Shown piece after piece: positions 47,341 through 56,027 of a stretch of DNA of 64,000 bases (position 1 is the stretch's first letter; every line of letters starts with the position of its first letter). This stretch comes from an uncultured Paracoccaceae bacterium (GTDB lineage Bacteria > Pseudomonadota > Alphaproteobacteria > Rhodobacterales > Rhodobacteraceae): positions 744,001 to 808,000 of the forward strand of contig CANMPK010000001.1 of assembly GCA_947499725.1 (NCBI GenBank). The letters are read 5' to 3'. Below the pieces are notes generated by a model. The model worked only from the letters and a program-made list of their open reading frames with translations. It did no database searches and was not told the DNA's origin. Both the position numbers and the translations under genes were made by a program.

Positions 47341-47748
47341 ATGGCGACGCAGGCATTTGAAGATATAGTTGAAGATTTCGAATTCTTGGACGACTGGGAA
47401 GATCGCTATCGGTATGTGATCGAGCAGGGCAAAGATATGCCGACGCTTGATGATGCCTTGAAGGTGCCGGCCACAAAGGTTGATGGCTGCGCGAGCCAAG
47501 TGTGGCTGCATCCGGTGATCACGGATGGTGTATTTTCCTTTGATGGCGAGTCAGACGCGATGATCGTGCGCGGGCTGATTGCTGTTTTGCGCAAGCTTTA
47601 CAATGGATTGCCAGTTGCGGATGTTCTGAGCGTGGATGCGCGAGCAGAGATGGAACGTTTGGGGCTGAATGAGCATCTGTCTTCGCAACGTTCCAACGGA
47701 CTGCGCGCCATGATAGAGCGCATTCGTTTGGTGGCATCAGAAGCTTAA
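47341..47748 (+). CDS. sufE: Cysteine desulfuration protein SufE
   Basis: 135-residue sulfur acceptor of SufS. The persulfide cysteine is Cys50 in KVDGCASQVWL, and the family start is EDIVEDFEFLDDWEDRYRYVIE. ATG 47341 follows an AAGGAAAGGG ribosome site. It is separated from the suf operon by about 18 kb in this window, so its supply is not coupled to sufS by transcription. A terminator follows. Confidence 0.95.
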   Translation: MATQAFEDIVEDFEFLDDWEDRYRYVIEQGKDMPTLDDALKVPATKVDGCASQVWLHPVITDGVFSFDGESDAMIVRGLIAVLRKLYNGLPVADVLSVDARAEMERLGLNEHLSSQRSNGLRAMIERIRLVASEA

Positions 47749-47786
47749 TCGCGCCATGGCGCGATGCCTGCGGCGCAGGTATTTTT
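47748..47786 (+). terminator. Palindrome plus intrinsic terminator after sufE
   Basis: A perfect 18-base palindrome ATCGCGCCA-TGGCGCGAT (47748-47765) is followed by ATGCCTGC-GGC-GCAGGTAT and TTTTT (to 47786). The second hairpin is a standard intrinsic terminator. Confidence 0.8.
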
Positions 47787-47814
47787 ACCAAGAAAAAGTA
47801 AGGGGCGTGCGTGG

Positions 47815-48033
47815 TTAGCGCGTGTTCATGAAGTGACGCAGCACGTAGAGGCGGATGGCGCTGGCGAGGCCTGCATCCAGATCACGTGTTGCATCGATTT
47901 CAGCAGCTAAGGCGTTGATTGGTTTGCCTTCTTGGGTGGCGATCTCTTTGAAGGCACGCCAGAAGTCATCTTCGAGCGAGACGCTGGTGCGGTGGCCTTT
48001 GAGGGTGAGGGATCGTTTGACTGGGCGGCTCAT
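47815..48033 (-). CDS. Ribbon-helix-helix domain protein
   Basis: 72 residues, RHH-type fold: RSLTLKGHRTSVSLEDDFWRAFKEIATQEGKPINALAAEID is the strand-helix-helix pattern. It is probably a dimeric DNA-binding protein of the RHH_4 group; targets unknown. It overlaps the DUF4169 gene by 4 bases and lies at the end of the fumC transcript. Confidence 0.85.
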   Translation of the reverse strand: MSRPVKRSLTLKGHRTSVSLEDDFWRAFKEIATQEGKPINALAAEIDATRDLDAGLASAIRLYVLRHFMNTR

Positions 48034-48212
48034 TCTGGTGTGTCCCGTTTGTGGCCATCAAGCTGGCGCACGGATTTTTCAGAGCTTTGCGCATCTCGCA
48101 GTTTTTCGCCTTTGGTGCGGCCAAACTTCACTGCGTTTTCGTCGGCGCGGGCTTTTTTGGCAGCCCGCGCCTTTTCTTTTCGGAACCGGTTAAGATTGAC
48201 CGGTTCAGCCAT
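48030..48212 (-). CDS. DUF4169-like small basic protein
   Basis: 60 residues, very basic and helical: [37 protein letters not shown]. This pattern is the DUF4169 family, found in alphaproteobacteria next to fumC, of unknown function. The ATG overlaps the fumC stop (TAATG), and the stop overlaps the RHH gene, giving a tightly coupled trio fumC-DUF4169-RHH. Confidence 0.85.
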   Translation of the reverse strand: MAEPVNLNRFRKEKARAAKKARADENAVKFGRTKGEKLRDAQSSEKSVRQLDGHKRDTPE

Positions 48213-49606
48213 TAGTCTTTTGGACCAATCATCTGCTCTGGACGAACAACCGCGTCGAAGGTTGCTTCATCCACAAAGCCAAGCGCGATGGCTTCTTCTT
48301 TCAGAGTGGTGCCGTTCTTGTGAGCTGTCTTCGCAACGGTTGTTGCGTTGTCGTAGCCGATGGTTGGCGCCAGCGCTGTGACAAGCATCAGGCTTTCTTT
48401 CATCAGCTTGTCGATGCGTGGCTCGTTGGCTTGGATGCCGTTAAGCATGCGCACTGTAAAGCTGTCTGCCACGTCGCCCAAAAGCTGCATGGATTGCAGC
48501 AGGTTGTAGGACATCATCGGGTTGTAGACGTTCAGTTCGAAGTGACCCTGAGAGCCTGCGAAAGTCATCGCGGCGTTGTTGCCCATGACGTGCGCGGCGA
48601 CCTGTGTCATCGCTTCGGCTTGGGTTGGGTTCACTTTGCCTGGCATGATGGAAGAGCCTGGCTCGTTTTCTGGCAGGATCAGTTCGCCCAGACCGGAGCG
48701 TGGGCCGGAGCCCAAGAAGCGGATGTCGTTGGCGATTTTGTACATGGAGCCAGCCACTGTCGCCAATGCGCCGGACATGAAGACCATTGCGTCATGCGCA
48801 GCCAGTGCTTCGAATTTGTTAGGCGCTGTTACGAAAGGCAGGCCAGTGATCTCTGCCATATTGGCAGCCACTGTTGTGTCCCAGCCTTTTTGTGTGTTCA
48901 GACCGGTGCCAACCGCTGTGCCGCCTTGTGCCAGTTCGTAGATGCCTGGCAGGGCTGCTTCGACGCGGGCAATGCCCTGACGGATCTGGTGCGCATAGCC
49001 ACCAAATTCTTGGCCCAGTGTCAGAGGGGTCGCATCTTGCGTGTGTGTGCGGCCGATCTTGATGATGTCTTTGAATTCTTCAGACTTGGCTTCCAGACCT
49101 TCCGCCAATTTGATCAGACCTGGCAGCAGCACGTCACGTACTGTCATGCCTGCCGCAATGTGCATCGCAGTTGGGAATGTGTCGTTTGAGGACTGGCCCA
49201 TGTTGCAGTGATCGTTCGGGTGAACCGGATCTTTGGAGCCAATCACGCCGCCCAAGATTTCAATCGCGCGGTTTGCGATGACCTCGTTGGAGTTCATGTT
49301 GGACTGTGTGCCGGAGCCTGTTTGCCAAACCACGCAAGGGAAGTTGTCGTCGAACTTGCCTTCAAAAACTTCGCCGGCCGCTTGGATCACAGCATCTGCG
49401 ATCTTTGCGTCCATTGCGCCGCTTTCTTTGTTCGCCATGGCGCAGGCTTTTTTGATCGCGCCCAATGCGCGTACAATCGCAACTGGCTGTTTTTCCCAAC
49501 CGATTGGGAAGTTCATGACAGAGCGTTGTGTTTGAGCGCCCCAGTACTTGTCTGTAGGGACTTCAAGTGGGCCAAAGCTGTCGGTTTCGGTGCGGGTTGC
49601 AGACAT
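48212..49606 (-). CDS. fumC: Fumarate hydratase, class II (FumC)
   Basis: 464-residue fumarase of the TCA cycle, iron-free class II. The signature [17 protein letters not shown] is intact; the catalytic His is in [19 protein letters not shown], and [12 protein letters not shown] is standard. ATG 49606 has GGAGG in front; a reading from 49675 adds 23 residues without support. Head of the transcript with DUF4169 and RHH genes. Confidence 0.98.
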   Translation of the reverse strand: MSATRTETDSFGPLEVPTDKYWGAQTQRSVMNFPIGWEKQPVAIVRALGAIKKACAMANKESGAMDAKIADAVIQAAGEVFEGKFDDNFPCVVWQTGSGTQSNMNSNEVIANRAIEILGGVIGSKDPVHPNDHCNMGQSSNDTFPTAMHIAAGMTVRDVLLPGLIKLAEGLEAKSEEFKDIIKIGRTHTQDATPLTLGQEFGGYAHQIRQGIARVEAALPGIYELAQGGTAVGTGLNTQKGWDTTVAANMAEITGLPFVTAPNKFEALAAHDAMVFMSGALATVAGSMYKIANDIRFLGSGPRSGLGELILPENEPGSSIMPGKVNPTQAEAMTQVAAHVMGNNAAMTFAGSQGHFELNVYNPMMSYNLLQSMQLLGDVADSFTVRMLNGIQANEPRIDKLMKESLMLVTALAPTIGYDNATTVAKTAHKNGTTLKEEAIALGFVDEATFDAVVRPEQMIGPKD

Positions 49607-49818
49607 GGGGTCCTCCGGTAAAACGTTTGGCAATGTCATACCAAGGGCGGCAAAAGATGCAATACTGTATACCATTGAATACCGCGTCGCTGCTGTATTT
49701 TTCAGGTGTTTACGTTAACATCGTGAGGCAATTTCAAATGAAGATATCTTTTTCCGTGCTGTTACTGGATTTGAACCATCAGCTAAAGTAGCACCATAGA
49801 AAACTGTGGAATCGAGCA

Positions 49819-51000
49819 ATGACCGAGCGCCGTTTAAAGATTGCCTATCTGTGCGATATGGATCCGTCCTTGACGTGGAGCTATTCTGGTGGGAACGCGC
49901 GGATATTCAAAGCGCTACAAGAGCATGTCGGAGATGTAGAATTTATCGATAATGGTTGGGGCCGTTTTGAGTGGGTGCGCCGCGCGATTCACAAAATGCC
50001 GGAGGCCATAAACATTCGCTTGAGATGGCGGATGCATTACGCTTTGTCCAAGCAGATTGCACGATATGTGAATGCCCAATTGCGCGACGGGGATTATGAT
50101 GTGGCCCTCGGGGTGTATAGCTTGCACAGCTTGTCCCATATCAAAACGCCAGAGCATATGCCGATGGTGTTTACCTCGGATGCGACGCAAACCAGCTATC
50201 GCCAATCTGAAGTGGGGGCGGGCTTTAAGAGCCATATGCGTTTAGGGCGCTTGCTGGATCGTTGGATCGAAGGGCATGAGCGCACGGTTTTGACTTCGAC
50301 AGATCGGAACTTTTGGCCGTCTGACTGGCAAAAAGACCTGGCAGATCGCACCTATGGGCTGAATGAAGAGGCCTCTGTGGTTTTGCCTTGGGGGGCAAAT
50401 GTTGATGCACCGGCGATTGAGAAGATCAGCACAGACCTTGGTTTCGAAGACGGTTTGCGCCTTTTGCTGGTTGGGCGCAGTTGGCATGCCAAGGGCGGCG
50501 ACGTGACCTTTGCCACGGTGCAAGAGTTACGGGATCGAGGGATTGATGCCAGCCTTTCGGTGATTGGCTGTACACCCCCTGAATACGCGCAAACAGATTT
50601 CGTGCAATTTTTTCACAACCTGGACAAAACAATTCCAGAAGATCTAGCGACCTTTGAAAGCATTTTCCGAAATGCGCATGCTTTGATGCAGCCTTCGTTG
50701 GAGTCTTACGGGTTTGCCTTTTGCGAGGCCTCTGCCTTTGCTGTCCCGTCACTTTGTGTGCGGCAAGGGGGCATTCCCGTTTGGAATGGCATCAATGGTG
50801 AGGCTTTGGAGATTGGCGCGACGCCGCAGGACTTTGCTGACCAACTTATGGATTGGATGCAAAACCCCGAAGACTATAAAAAGATGCGCTTGTCCTCGCG
50901 TCAGCGTTTTGAAGACAAGCTGAACTGGGCCGCCTGGGGCGCAGCGTTGAAGGCCCAGCTGCAAGATCTGGTCGACAACACTGCTGAAAAATCGCGCTGA
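49819..51000 (+). CDS. Glycosyltransferase family 4-like protein
   Basis: 393-residue GT-B fold glycosyltransferase. The N-terminal domain starts RLKIAYLCDMDPSLTWSYSGG; the nucleotide-sugar site is in the C-terminal half, with LLLVGRSWHAKGGDV and ALMQPSLESYGFAFCEASAFAVPSLC, the E-x7-E type motif. It probably adds a sugar to a surface glycan; donor and acceptor unknown. It is convergent with sspB with only 1 base between the stops and no hairpin terminator. Confidence 0.88.
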   Translation: MTERRLKIAYLCDMDPSLTWSYSGGNARIFKALQEHVGDVEFIDNGWGRFEWVRRAIHKMPEAINIRLRWRMHYALSKQIARYVNAQLRDGDYDVALGVYSLHSLSHIKTPEHMPMVFTSDATQTSYRQSEVGAGFKSHMRLGRLLDRWIEGHERTVLTSTDRNFWPSDWQKDLADRTYGLNEEASVVLPWGANVDAPAIEKISTDLGFEDGLRLLLVGRSWHAKGGDVTFATVQELRDRGIDASLSVIGCTPPEYAQTDFVQFFHNLDKTIPEDLATFESIFRNAHALMQPSLESYGFAFCEASAFAVPSLCVRQGGIPVWNGINGEALEIGATPQDFADQLMDWMQNPEDYKKMRLSSRQRFEDKLNWAAWGAALKAQLQDLVDNTAEKSR

Positions 51001-51001
51001 T

Positions 51002-51502
51002 TTACGGCTTTCGGAAACTGTCGAGGCTTACGACCTCGGCTTCGCCTGTTGGCGCTTTTTCTTCGGCTGGCTTGCTTGGGGCAGAGTCTGCAATTTCGGC
51101 GACAAACTCTTCGTCTACGACTTCCAGATCGGTTTCCTGATCTTCGCCTTCTTGCGTTTCAAACCGTAGGCCGAACTCAACAGAAGGGTCCACAAAGGTC
51201 TTGATCGCATCATATGGAATATACAGCGGCTCTGGCGCATCGCCGAAGTTCAGCGTGACGCCGAAACCTTCGTCTGTGACCGTGAGATTGTCATACCAGT
51301 GCTGCATGACAACGGTCATTTCACCTGGGTAACGATCCGACAGCCAATCCGCGATTTCAACATCAGGGTGCTGGGTGTCGAAGGTGATAAAGAAATGGTG
51401 CTCTCCGGGAAGGCCATCTGCGAGAACGCCTTCTAAAACCTCTTGAATCAGGCCACGCATCGCACGATGCATCAGGTTGCCGTAATCAATTGTTCCGATC
51501 AT
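51002..51502 (-). CDS. sspB: SspB-type ClpXP adaptor (alphaproteobacterial)
   Basis: 166-residue adaptor that brings ssrA-tagged proteins to ClpXP. The folded domain (about 1-125) has HHFFITFDTQHPDVEIADWLSDRYPGEMTVVMQHWYDNLTV and FEVTLNFG-like strands; the linker is acidic, and the last residues VVSLDSFRKP form the ClpX-binding XB motif. The matching tag is encoded in this window by ssrA (ANDNRAPVAMAA), so both parts of the pathway are here. Confidence 0.93.
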   Translation of the reverse strand: MIGTIDYGNLMHRAMRGLIQEVLEGVLADGLPGEHHFFITFDTQHPDVEIADWLSDRYPGEMTVVMQHWYDNLTVTDEGFGVTLNFGDAPEPLYIPYDAIKTFVDPSVEFGLRFETQEGEDQETDLEVVDEEFVAEIADSAPSKPAEEKAPTGEAEVVSLDSFRKP

Positions 51503-51575
51503 GCGCTATCCTACTTTCTTAACTTACTTCCAGCATAGAAGATTCGCTGGGAAACAAAAGAAGATGTCGGCGAAA

Positions 51576-52820
51576 TTAGATAACGAGCGCGATCACCAAA
51601 GCAACTGCAGCGCAAATAAGCAAGCTGAGCGGTAAAGAGACCTTGCGCCAAAGCATCAGTATCGCGGCAAGGGCCATCAATGCGACGGGCATCGGATCAA
51701 AGCTACTGAAAACGGGCCGGGGACCGAATGGGGTGGTGGTGATTTGAGCGAAGACCACATGCAGAGCGAACCAAATCGACAGGTTTAGAACGACGCCTAC
51801 AACGGCAGAGGTGATGGCCGCCAGCGCGGCGTTGAGGCGTGGCTGGTTGAGCAGCCATTCCACATAGGGTGCAGCTGTGAAAATCCATAAGAAACAAGGC
51901 GTAAAGGTGCACCAGACGGCCAAGGCGCCGGCGGCCAGCATCATGCCGTAGCCGCTGTGTTGAAAGCCAGCCAGCAGGGCGACAAATTCCGTGACCAAGA
52001 TCAGTGGCCCCGGCGTGGTTTCTGCAAGACCAAGCGCATCGATCATTTGTGGGGTGGTGATCCAGCCATATTCTACGCTGACGGTTTGAGTCATATAGGC
52101 CAGCACGGCGTAGGCCCCGCCAAAGGTCACGACGGCGAGTTTGGAAAAGAACAGGGCAATTTGCGTGAGGAAGGTTTGATCCAGCACCGCGACCAAGGCG
52201 ATCGGAGCAAGCCACAGGCCACCCCAGATGAGGATTTTTGGCACTGAGCTGCCGTGGCTGGGCAAAGTGATGTCCGGCGTTTGCTCTGCTGCTTTGCGCC
52301 AGATAAAGGCGCCATAGAGGGCGGCGACAAGGACAATCAACGGAAAGGGCAAAGCCAGCGCGAAGATCGCAAGGAAGGATAAGGCGGCAATCACCCAGCC
52401 GGTGGTGGAGGTGAGCGCTTTGTTGGCGACTTTCCAGAGCGCTTGAAGCACAACAATCACGACGGCGGATTTCACACCGACAAAGGCAGCTTGCACTAAG
52501 GGAAGAGTGCCATAGTTCACATAAAGAAGCGCCAGAGCCAAAATCACCGCAGCGCCCGGCAGGACAAATAGCAACCCAGCGATCAGCCCGCCAAGGGTGC
52601 CGCGCAGCTTCCAACCGGAGTAGGTGGCGAGTTGCATTGCCTCTGGTCCGGGGAGCAACATGCAGAAAGACAACGCGCCCAAGAATTGCTTTTCCTCTAG
52701 CCAAGGGCGGTCTTCGACCAATTCCTTGTGCATCAGTGCAATTTGGGCGGCAGGCCCACCAAATGACAAAAGGCCAATGCGGCCATAAACGCGCCAAAGC
52801 TCGGCAAGGCTGGGGGTCAT
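51576..52820 (-). CDS. chrA: Chromate transporter ChrA
   Basis: 414-residue inner-membrane protein with about 10-12 spans. The two ChrA halves are both present: FLGALSFCMLLPGPEAMQLATYSGWKL in the first, and VTFGGAYAVLAYMTQ with LAETTPGPLILVTEFVALLAGF in the second. The long-chain, two-domain type pumps chromate (and possibly sulfate-like anions) out by proton exchange. No regulator such as chrB is next to it, so its physiological anion is uncertain. Confidence 0.92.
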   Translation of the reverse strand: MTPSLAELWRVYGRIGLLSFGGPAAQIALMHKELVEDRPWLEEKQFLGALSFCMLLPGPEAMQLATYSGWKLRGTLGGLIAGLLFVLPGAAVILALALLYVNYGTLPLVQAAFVGVKSAVVIVVLQALWKVANKALTSTTGWVIAALSFLAIFALALPFPLIVLVAALYGAFIWRKAAEQTPDITLPSHGSSVPKILIWGGLWLAPIALVAVLDQTFLTQIALFFSKLAVVTFGGAYAVLAYMTQTVSVEYGWITTPQMIDALGLAETTPGPLILVTEFVALLAGFQHSGYGMMLAAGALAVWCTFTPCFLWIFTAAPYVEWLLNQPRLNAALAAITSAVVGVVLNLSIWFALHVVFAQITTTPFGPRPVFSSFDPMPVALMALAAILMLWRKVSLPLSLLICAAVALVIALVI

Positions 52821-52936
52821 TGTCTGTCCTTCAGATCTGTCTTGCTTGTTCTAAAGCTGATCCAAAGGGGTTTTGCCAATCCCTCGTAGTGCAGGAATGT
52901 ACGAATTTTTTGTGAAATTCAGTGAGAGCCGTGCGC

Positions 52937-53365
52937 TTAGGAAAGTTTTTCCCCAGACAGACACAGGGCGAGCGACATGTCTGGCAATTGGCCGAGTTGT
53001 TCAAACAGGTTAAAGAAATCGAAGGTATTATACGCCTCAACCATCAGCCCATTTTCATAACGCGCACAGAGCTGGCCCATCACATTCACCGGCGCGCTGT
53101 TGATGGCCGATAGGGCCCGCACGCGATACAACCCCTGCACCCAAGGGCCGGTTTGGGTTATCATTGTCATATCGACGGCGATGTCATCCAGCAGTTCCTG
53201 CACCATGGGTACGAAATCTTTGAAATCATTCGAGCCAAGCGCCATATCCGGCATGATGCCCTGCGCTTGCCCATCTTGCTTGAACAATTCGTCCACCGCA
53301 TCAAGATCGAAATCCACCCAGACACGTTGAAACCATTCTTTCATTCGATCCTGTTCAAGTGACAT
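52937..53365 (-). CDS. NTF2/SnoaL-like fold protein
   Basis: 142 residues, predicted cone-shaped alpha+beta fold: MKEWFQRVWVDFDLDAVDELFKQDGQAQGIMPDMALGSNDFKDFVPMVQELLDDI, then strands to AYNTFDFFNLFEQLGQLP. It resembles the polyketide-cyclase-like SnoaL/NTF2 group, often a small ligand-binding or enzyme domain. ATG 53365 has AAGGGAAT in front. Function unknown; it sits just beyond ssrA. Confidence 0.8.
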   Translation of the reverse strand: MSLEQDRMKEWFQRVWVDFDLDAVDELFKQDGQAQGIMPDMALGSNDFKDFVPMVQELLDDIAVDMTMITQTGPWVQGLYRVRALSAINSAPVNVMGQLCARYENGLMVEAYNTFDFFNLFEQLGQLPDMSLALCLSGEKLS

Positions 53366-53439
53366 AGCATTCCCTTGCATCGCCAAAGCACAGGATATCC
53401 TAGGCAAGAGAGCGTAGAGAAAAGGTAAACATAAGGTGG

Positions 53440-53745
53440 GAAAGTGTAGGTTTCTGTTGCCAGGTACCTACGAACCCCGCCTAAAGCAGCTAGCGATAGG
53501 ACTTAAAGTTCAGTATCTCCGGTCGCTTACGCGGCCATTGCTACTGGAGCACGATTGTCATTTGCAATTGTACAAGTTTCGCCGGTAACGGTGGCAGACA
53601 GCCGAGACAAAGCTAACCCCTTTAGACGTTCGTCGATCCTATTTCGTCCCCAGTATCCCCAAATGAAGGATGTATGGTGGAGACGCCGGGTACCGCCCCC
53701 GGGTCCGATCCGCTTATTACGAGCGCGTTTATGTCCATAGCTTCC
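53440..53745 (-). ncRNA. ssrA: tmRNA (ssrA), circularly permuted two-piece form
   Basis: The rescue RNA that frees stalled ribosomes. On the minus strand the acceptor piece comes first and ends CGTCTCC-A-CCA (acceptor strand 53685-53679, CCA 53677-53675). After 23 spacer bases the coding piece begins GGGGACG at 53651; the two ends pair (GGGGACG with CGTCTCC). The T-arm CCGGG-GGCGGTA-CCCGG has a non-canonical loop. The tag reading frame (53565-53527) gives ANDNRAPVAMAA then TAA, the alphaproteobacterial degradation tag. A hairpin GTAGGT..ACCTAC marks the 3' region. The outer ends are approximate, since they depend on processing. Confidence 0.95.
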
Positions 53746-53983
53746 GAAGAAGCATGATTGAGATAGGCAATATACGCGTGGCTTGCAAGGGGGGCTTGGG
53801 CAAATTCATGTGAATGAAAGTGAACGTAGCGGCTTCAGGCTTGATGATATGCCTCGGTTTTTATTGATGTTTTAAGAGGGGCGCTTTTGCGGCCCATGGA
53901 AACTGACCCCACGTTTTTTATCCGACGCTCGTCAGGTTGGTTTTTCCACGTTAGGCTTTTGCTTAACGAAAGGGAGGATTCAA
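53746..53983. promoter_or_regulatory. Region between ssrA and the acuI-like gene
   Basis: 238 bases with no gene. It must hold the ssrA promoter (minus) and the reductase promoter (plus). AGGGAGG at 53971-53977 is the ribosome site of the reductase gene. I see no clear palindrome. Confidence 0.4.
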
Positions 53984-54988
53984 ATGTCGGAAACATTCAA
54001 AGCACTTGTGGTGCACAAAGATGACGACAGCGGCAAGACAGACGCAAAGATCGAAACACTGACGGCGGCTGACTTGCCGGAAGGCGATGTACGTGTTGCT
54101 GTCGAATATTCCACAGTAAATTACAAAGATGGCCTGTGCTTGGGCAGCGGCGGCGGATTGGTGCGCCAATATCCACATGTGCCGGGCATCGATTTTGCAG
54201 GAACCGTACTGGAAAGCAGCGATGATCGCTATGCGGTGGGAGACAAGGTTGTTCTCACAGGATGGCGTGTGGGCGAGGTGCATTGGGGCGGTTATGGCCA
54301 GCAAGCCCGCGTGAGTGCGGATTGGTTGGTTCCGTTGCCAGACGGGCTTACAACCAAACAGGCGATGGCCATTGGGACCGCAGGCTTCACAGCGATGCTG
54401 GCGGTTATGGCGCTAGAGGATCAAGGGCTGACGCCGGGCAATGGTCCTGTCTTGGTGACTGGCGCAGCTGGGGGCGTTGGCTCTGTTGCAACGGCGATTT
54501 TGGCCAATCTGGGTTATGAGGTGGCGGGTGTCACAGGACGCGCCGAAAGCGCGGATTACTTGAAATCGCTTGGGGCCACCCAAATTGTTGCGCGCGATGA
54601 GATCAACGAAACCACTAAGCGTCCTTTGGAAAAGGAAACATGGTCTGGCTGTGTTGATGCTGTCGGTGGTGCGATGCTGGCGCGGGTTTTGGGGCAGATG
54701 AACTATGGCGCCTCGGTGGCTGCCATTGGTTTGGCCGGCGGGGCGCAATTGCCAGCGACGGTTATTCCGTTCCTGCTGCGCGGTGTGAACTTGCTTGGCA
54801 TTGATTCCGTGATGCAGCCGTTTGAGAACCGCAAACGCGCTTGGGCGCGATTGGCGCAGGATTTGCCGATGGCGAAACTGGAAGAGATGATCGTTCCTGC
54901 GACATTGTCTGATCTTCCAGACCTTGGGCGCGATATTCTCGCCGGCAAGGTACAAGGCCGCGTTGTGGTTGATGTGAATGCTGTCTAA
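53984..54988 (+). CDS. acuI: Acrylyl-CoA reductase AcuI-like (YhdH/YhfP family MDR)
   Basis: 334-residue NADPH-dependent medium-chain reductase. It begins MSETFKALVVHKDDDSGK and contains STVNYKDGLCL, the NADP-binding VTGAAGGVGSVATAILANLGYEVAGVTGR and LLGIDSVMQPFENRKRAW, which mark the YhdH/AcuI group. AcuI reduces acrylyl-CoA to propionyl-CoA and detoxifies acrylate in DMSP use; roseobacters usually have it. It stands alone here, so the DMSP link is from the family, not the neighbours. Confidence 0.88.
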   Translation: MSETFKALVVHKDDDSGKTDAKIETLTAADLPEGDVRVAVEYSTVNYKDGLCLGSGGGLVRQYPHVPGIDFAGTVLESSDDRYAVGDKVVLTGWRVGEVHWGGYGQQARVSADWLVPLPDGLTTKQAMAIGTAGFTAMLAVMALEDQGLTPGNGPVLVTGAAGGVGSVATAILANLGYEVAGVTGRAESADYLKSLGATQIVARDEINETTKRPLEKETWSGCVDAVGGAMLARVLGQMNYGASVAAIGLAGGAQLPATVIPFLLRGVNLLGIDSVMQPFENRKRAWARLAQDLPMAKLEEMIVPATLSDLPDLGRDILAGKVQGRVVVDVNAV

Positions 54989-54999
54989 ACCATAGGAAA

Positions 55000-55018
55000 G
55001 GCCAGCCTTGTGCTGGCC
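55000..55018 (+). terminator. Hairpin after the acuI-like gene
   Basis: GGCCAGC-CTTGT-GCTGGCC, perfect 7 bp, followed by ACCTTAA with no real U-run. A weak terminator or 3' stabiliser; transcription may continue into the HIT gene. Confidence 0.5.
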
Positions 55019-55049
55019 ACCTTAACTGACTGCCAAGAAGGCCCACGCT

Positions 55050-55463
55050 ATGTCTTATGATCCAGAGAATATCTTTGCGAAAATCCTAAAGGGCGAGATC
55101 CCTTCTGAAAAACTGTATGAAGATGAAGACACCTATGTGTTCATGGATATCATGCCGCGTGCGGATGGGCATTGCTTGGTGATCCCGAAGACGCCTGCGC
55201 GCAATATGCTGGATGCCACGCCCGACCAACTGGCAGCCTGCTTGGCCACAGTTCAAAAGATGGGACATGCGGTGATGAAGGCCTTTGACGCTGAAGGTGT
55301 GACGGTTCAGCAGTTCAACGAAGCGGCGGGCGGCCAAGAGGTGTTCCACCTGCATTATCATGTGTTGCCGCGTCATAAGGGCTTGTCTTTGCGCGCTCCA
55401 GGCCAAATGGCGGATTTTGATGTTTTGAAATCCCACGCAGAGAAAATTCGTGCTGCGCTTTAA
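55050..55463 (+). CDS. HIT-family nucleotide hydrolase (HinT-like)
   Basis: 137-residue histidine-triad protein. The motif is HLHYHVLPR near residue 100, with DIMPRADGHCLVIPK earlier. HinT-type enzymes split AMP or nucleoside phosphoramidates; the usual substrate in bacteria is not firmly known. Length and dimer fold are as expected. It lies 61 bases after the acuI-like gene. Confidence 0.93.
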   Translation: MSYDPENIFAKILKGEIPSEKLYEDEDTYVFMDIMPRADGHCLVIPKTPARNMLDATPDQLAACLATVQKMGHAVMKAFDAEGVTVQQFNEAAGGQEVFHLHYHVLPRHKGLSLRAPGQMADFDVLKSHAEKIRAAL

Positions 55464-55523
55464 GCATCGCCTCTGAATTTTAAGCCATTTATTTACGTAG
55501 AGTTAATCTCTGCGCCCAAAACA

Positions 55524-55580
55524 CTTGCTCGTGTGCCGCGGCAGTGACTACATAGACGCATTAACGATCCGACGAGCAAG
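55524..55580 (+). promoter_or_regulatory. Inverted repeat covering the trgA ribosome-binding site
   Basis: CTTGCTCGT (55524-55532) and ACGAGCAAG (55572-55580) are perfect 9-bp arms with a 39-base loop. The second arm ends 2 bases before the trgA ATG (55583) and includes the only purine-rich stretch that could serve as a ribosome site, so the stem would block translation of trgA when formed. Confidence 0.5.
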
Positions 55581-55582
55581 CT

Positions 55583-56023
55583 ATGCCCACTGCCGCTAAA
55601 CTCATGTCTGCTATTGCTATGGCTTTTCTGGCTTTCATTGTGTCAGAACAGGTTAAGCCGCTTTTGCCAGAAGACACGCAATTTGGGTATTTCTCCTTCG
55701 CGAATGCTGCTTTCGCAACTTTGTTTGGCTGGAAAATTGTCGGTCGCAATGTTGGGAAAGGCACCATTTCAAGCGTAAACAACGCGATCAGCGGTGTGTT
55801 GGCTATGGTGATCTTTCTGCTCTTCGCCCATGCGGCGCGCATCATGTATTACAACGCCATTGATCTTCGCTACAAAAGCACGGCGGACGCGCTGCAATCT
55901 GTCTTTGACATGATGTTTGAACATGGTTGGTTGATGATGACCCCAACCATTCTCTTAACCCTATTAGGCGGCGCATTGTTTATTGGCCTTTTGGCCGAGG
56001 CGACCTCTCGACGCTGGAGTTGA
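55583..56023 (+). CDS. trgA: Tellurite-resistance-associated membrane protein TrgA
   Basis: 146-residue membrane protein with four hydrophobic spans (about 5-25, 38-52, 70-92 and 115-137). Length, topology and the trgA-trgB-cysK order match the R. sphaeroides trg locus, where trgAB and cysK raise tellurite resistance. The biochemical role is unknown. It ends 4 bases before the trgB start; a possible stem covers its ribosome site. Confidence 0.88.
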   Translation: MPTAAKLMSAIAMAFLAFIVSEQVKPLLPEDTQFGYFSFANAAFATLFGWKIVGRNVGKGTISSVNNAISGVLAMVIFLLFAHAARIMYYNAIDLRYKSTADALQSVFDMMFEHGWLMMTPTILLTLLGGALFIGLLAEATSRRWS

Positions 56024-56027
56024 TTTC

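Noticed and set aside
49720-49800. tRNA-like stretch ACTGGATTTGAACC before the glycosyltransferase gene
   Set aside because: It looks like part of a T-arm but no acceptor, anticodon or D-arm can be folded around it.
55983-56027. Upstream ATG start for trgB
   Set aside because: It lies inside trgA; the TTG at 56028 gives the family-like start and has GGAG in front.
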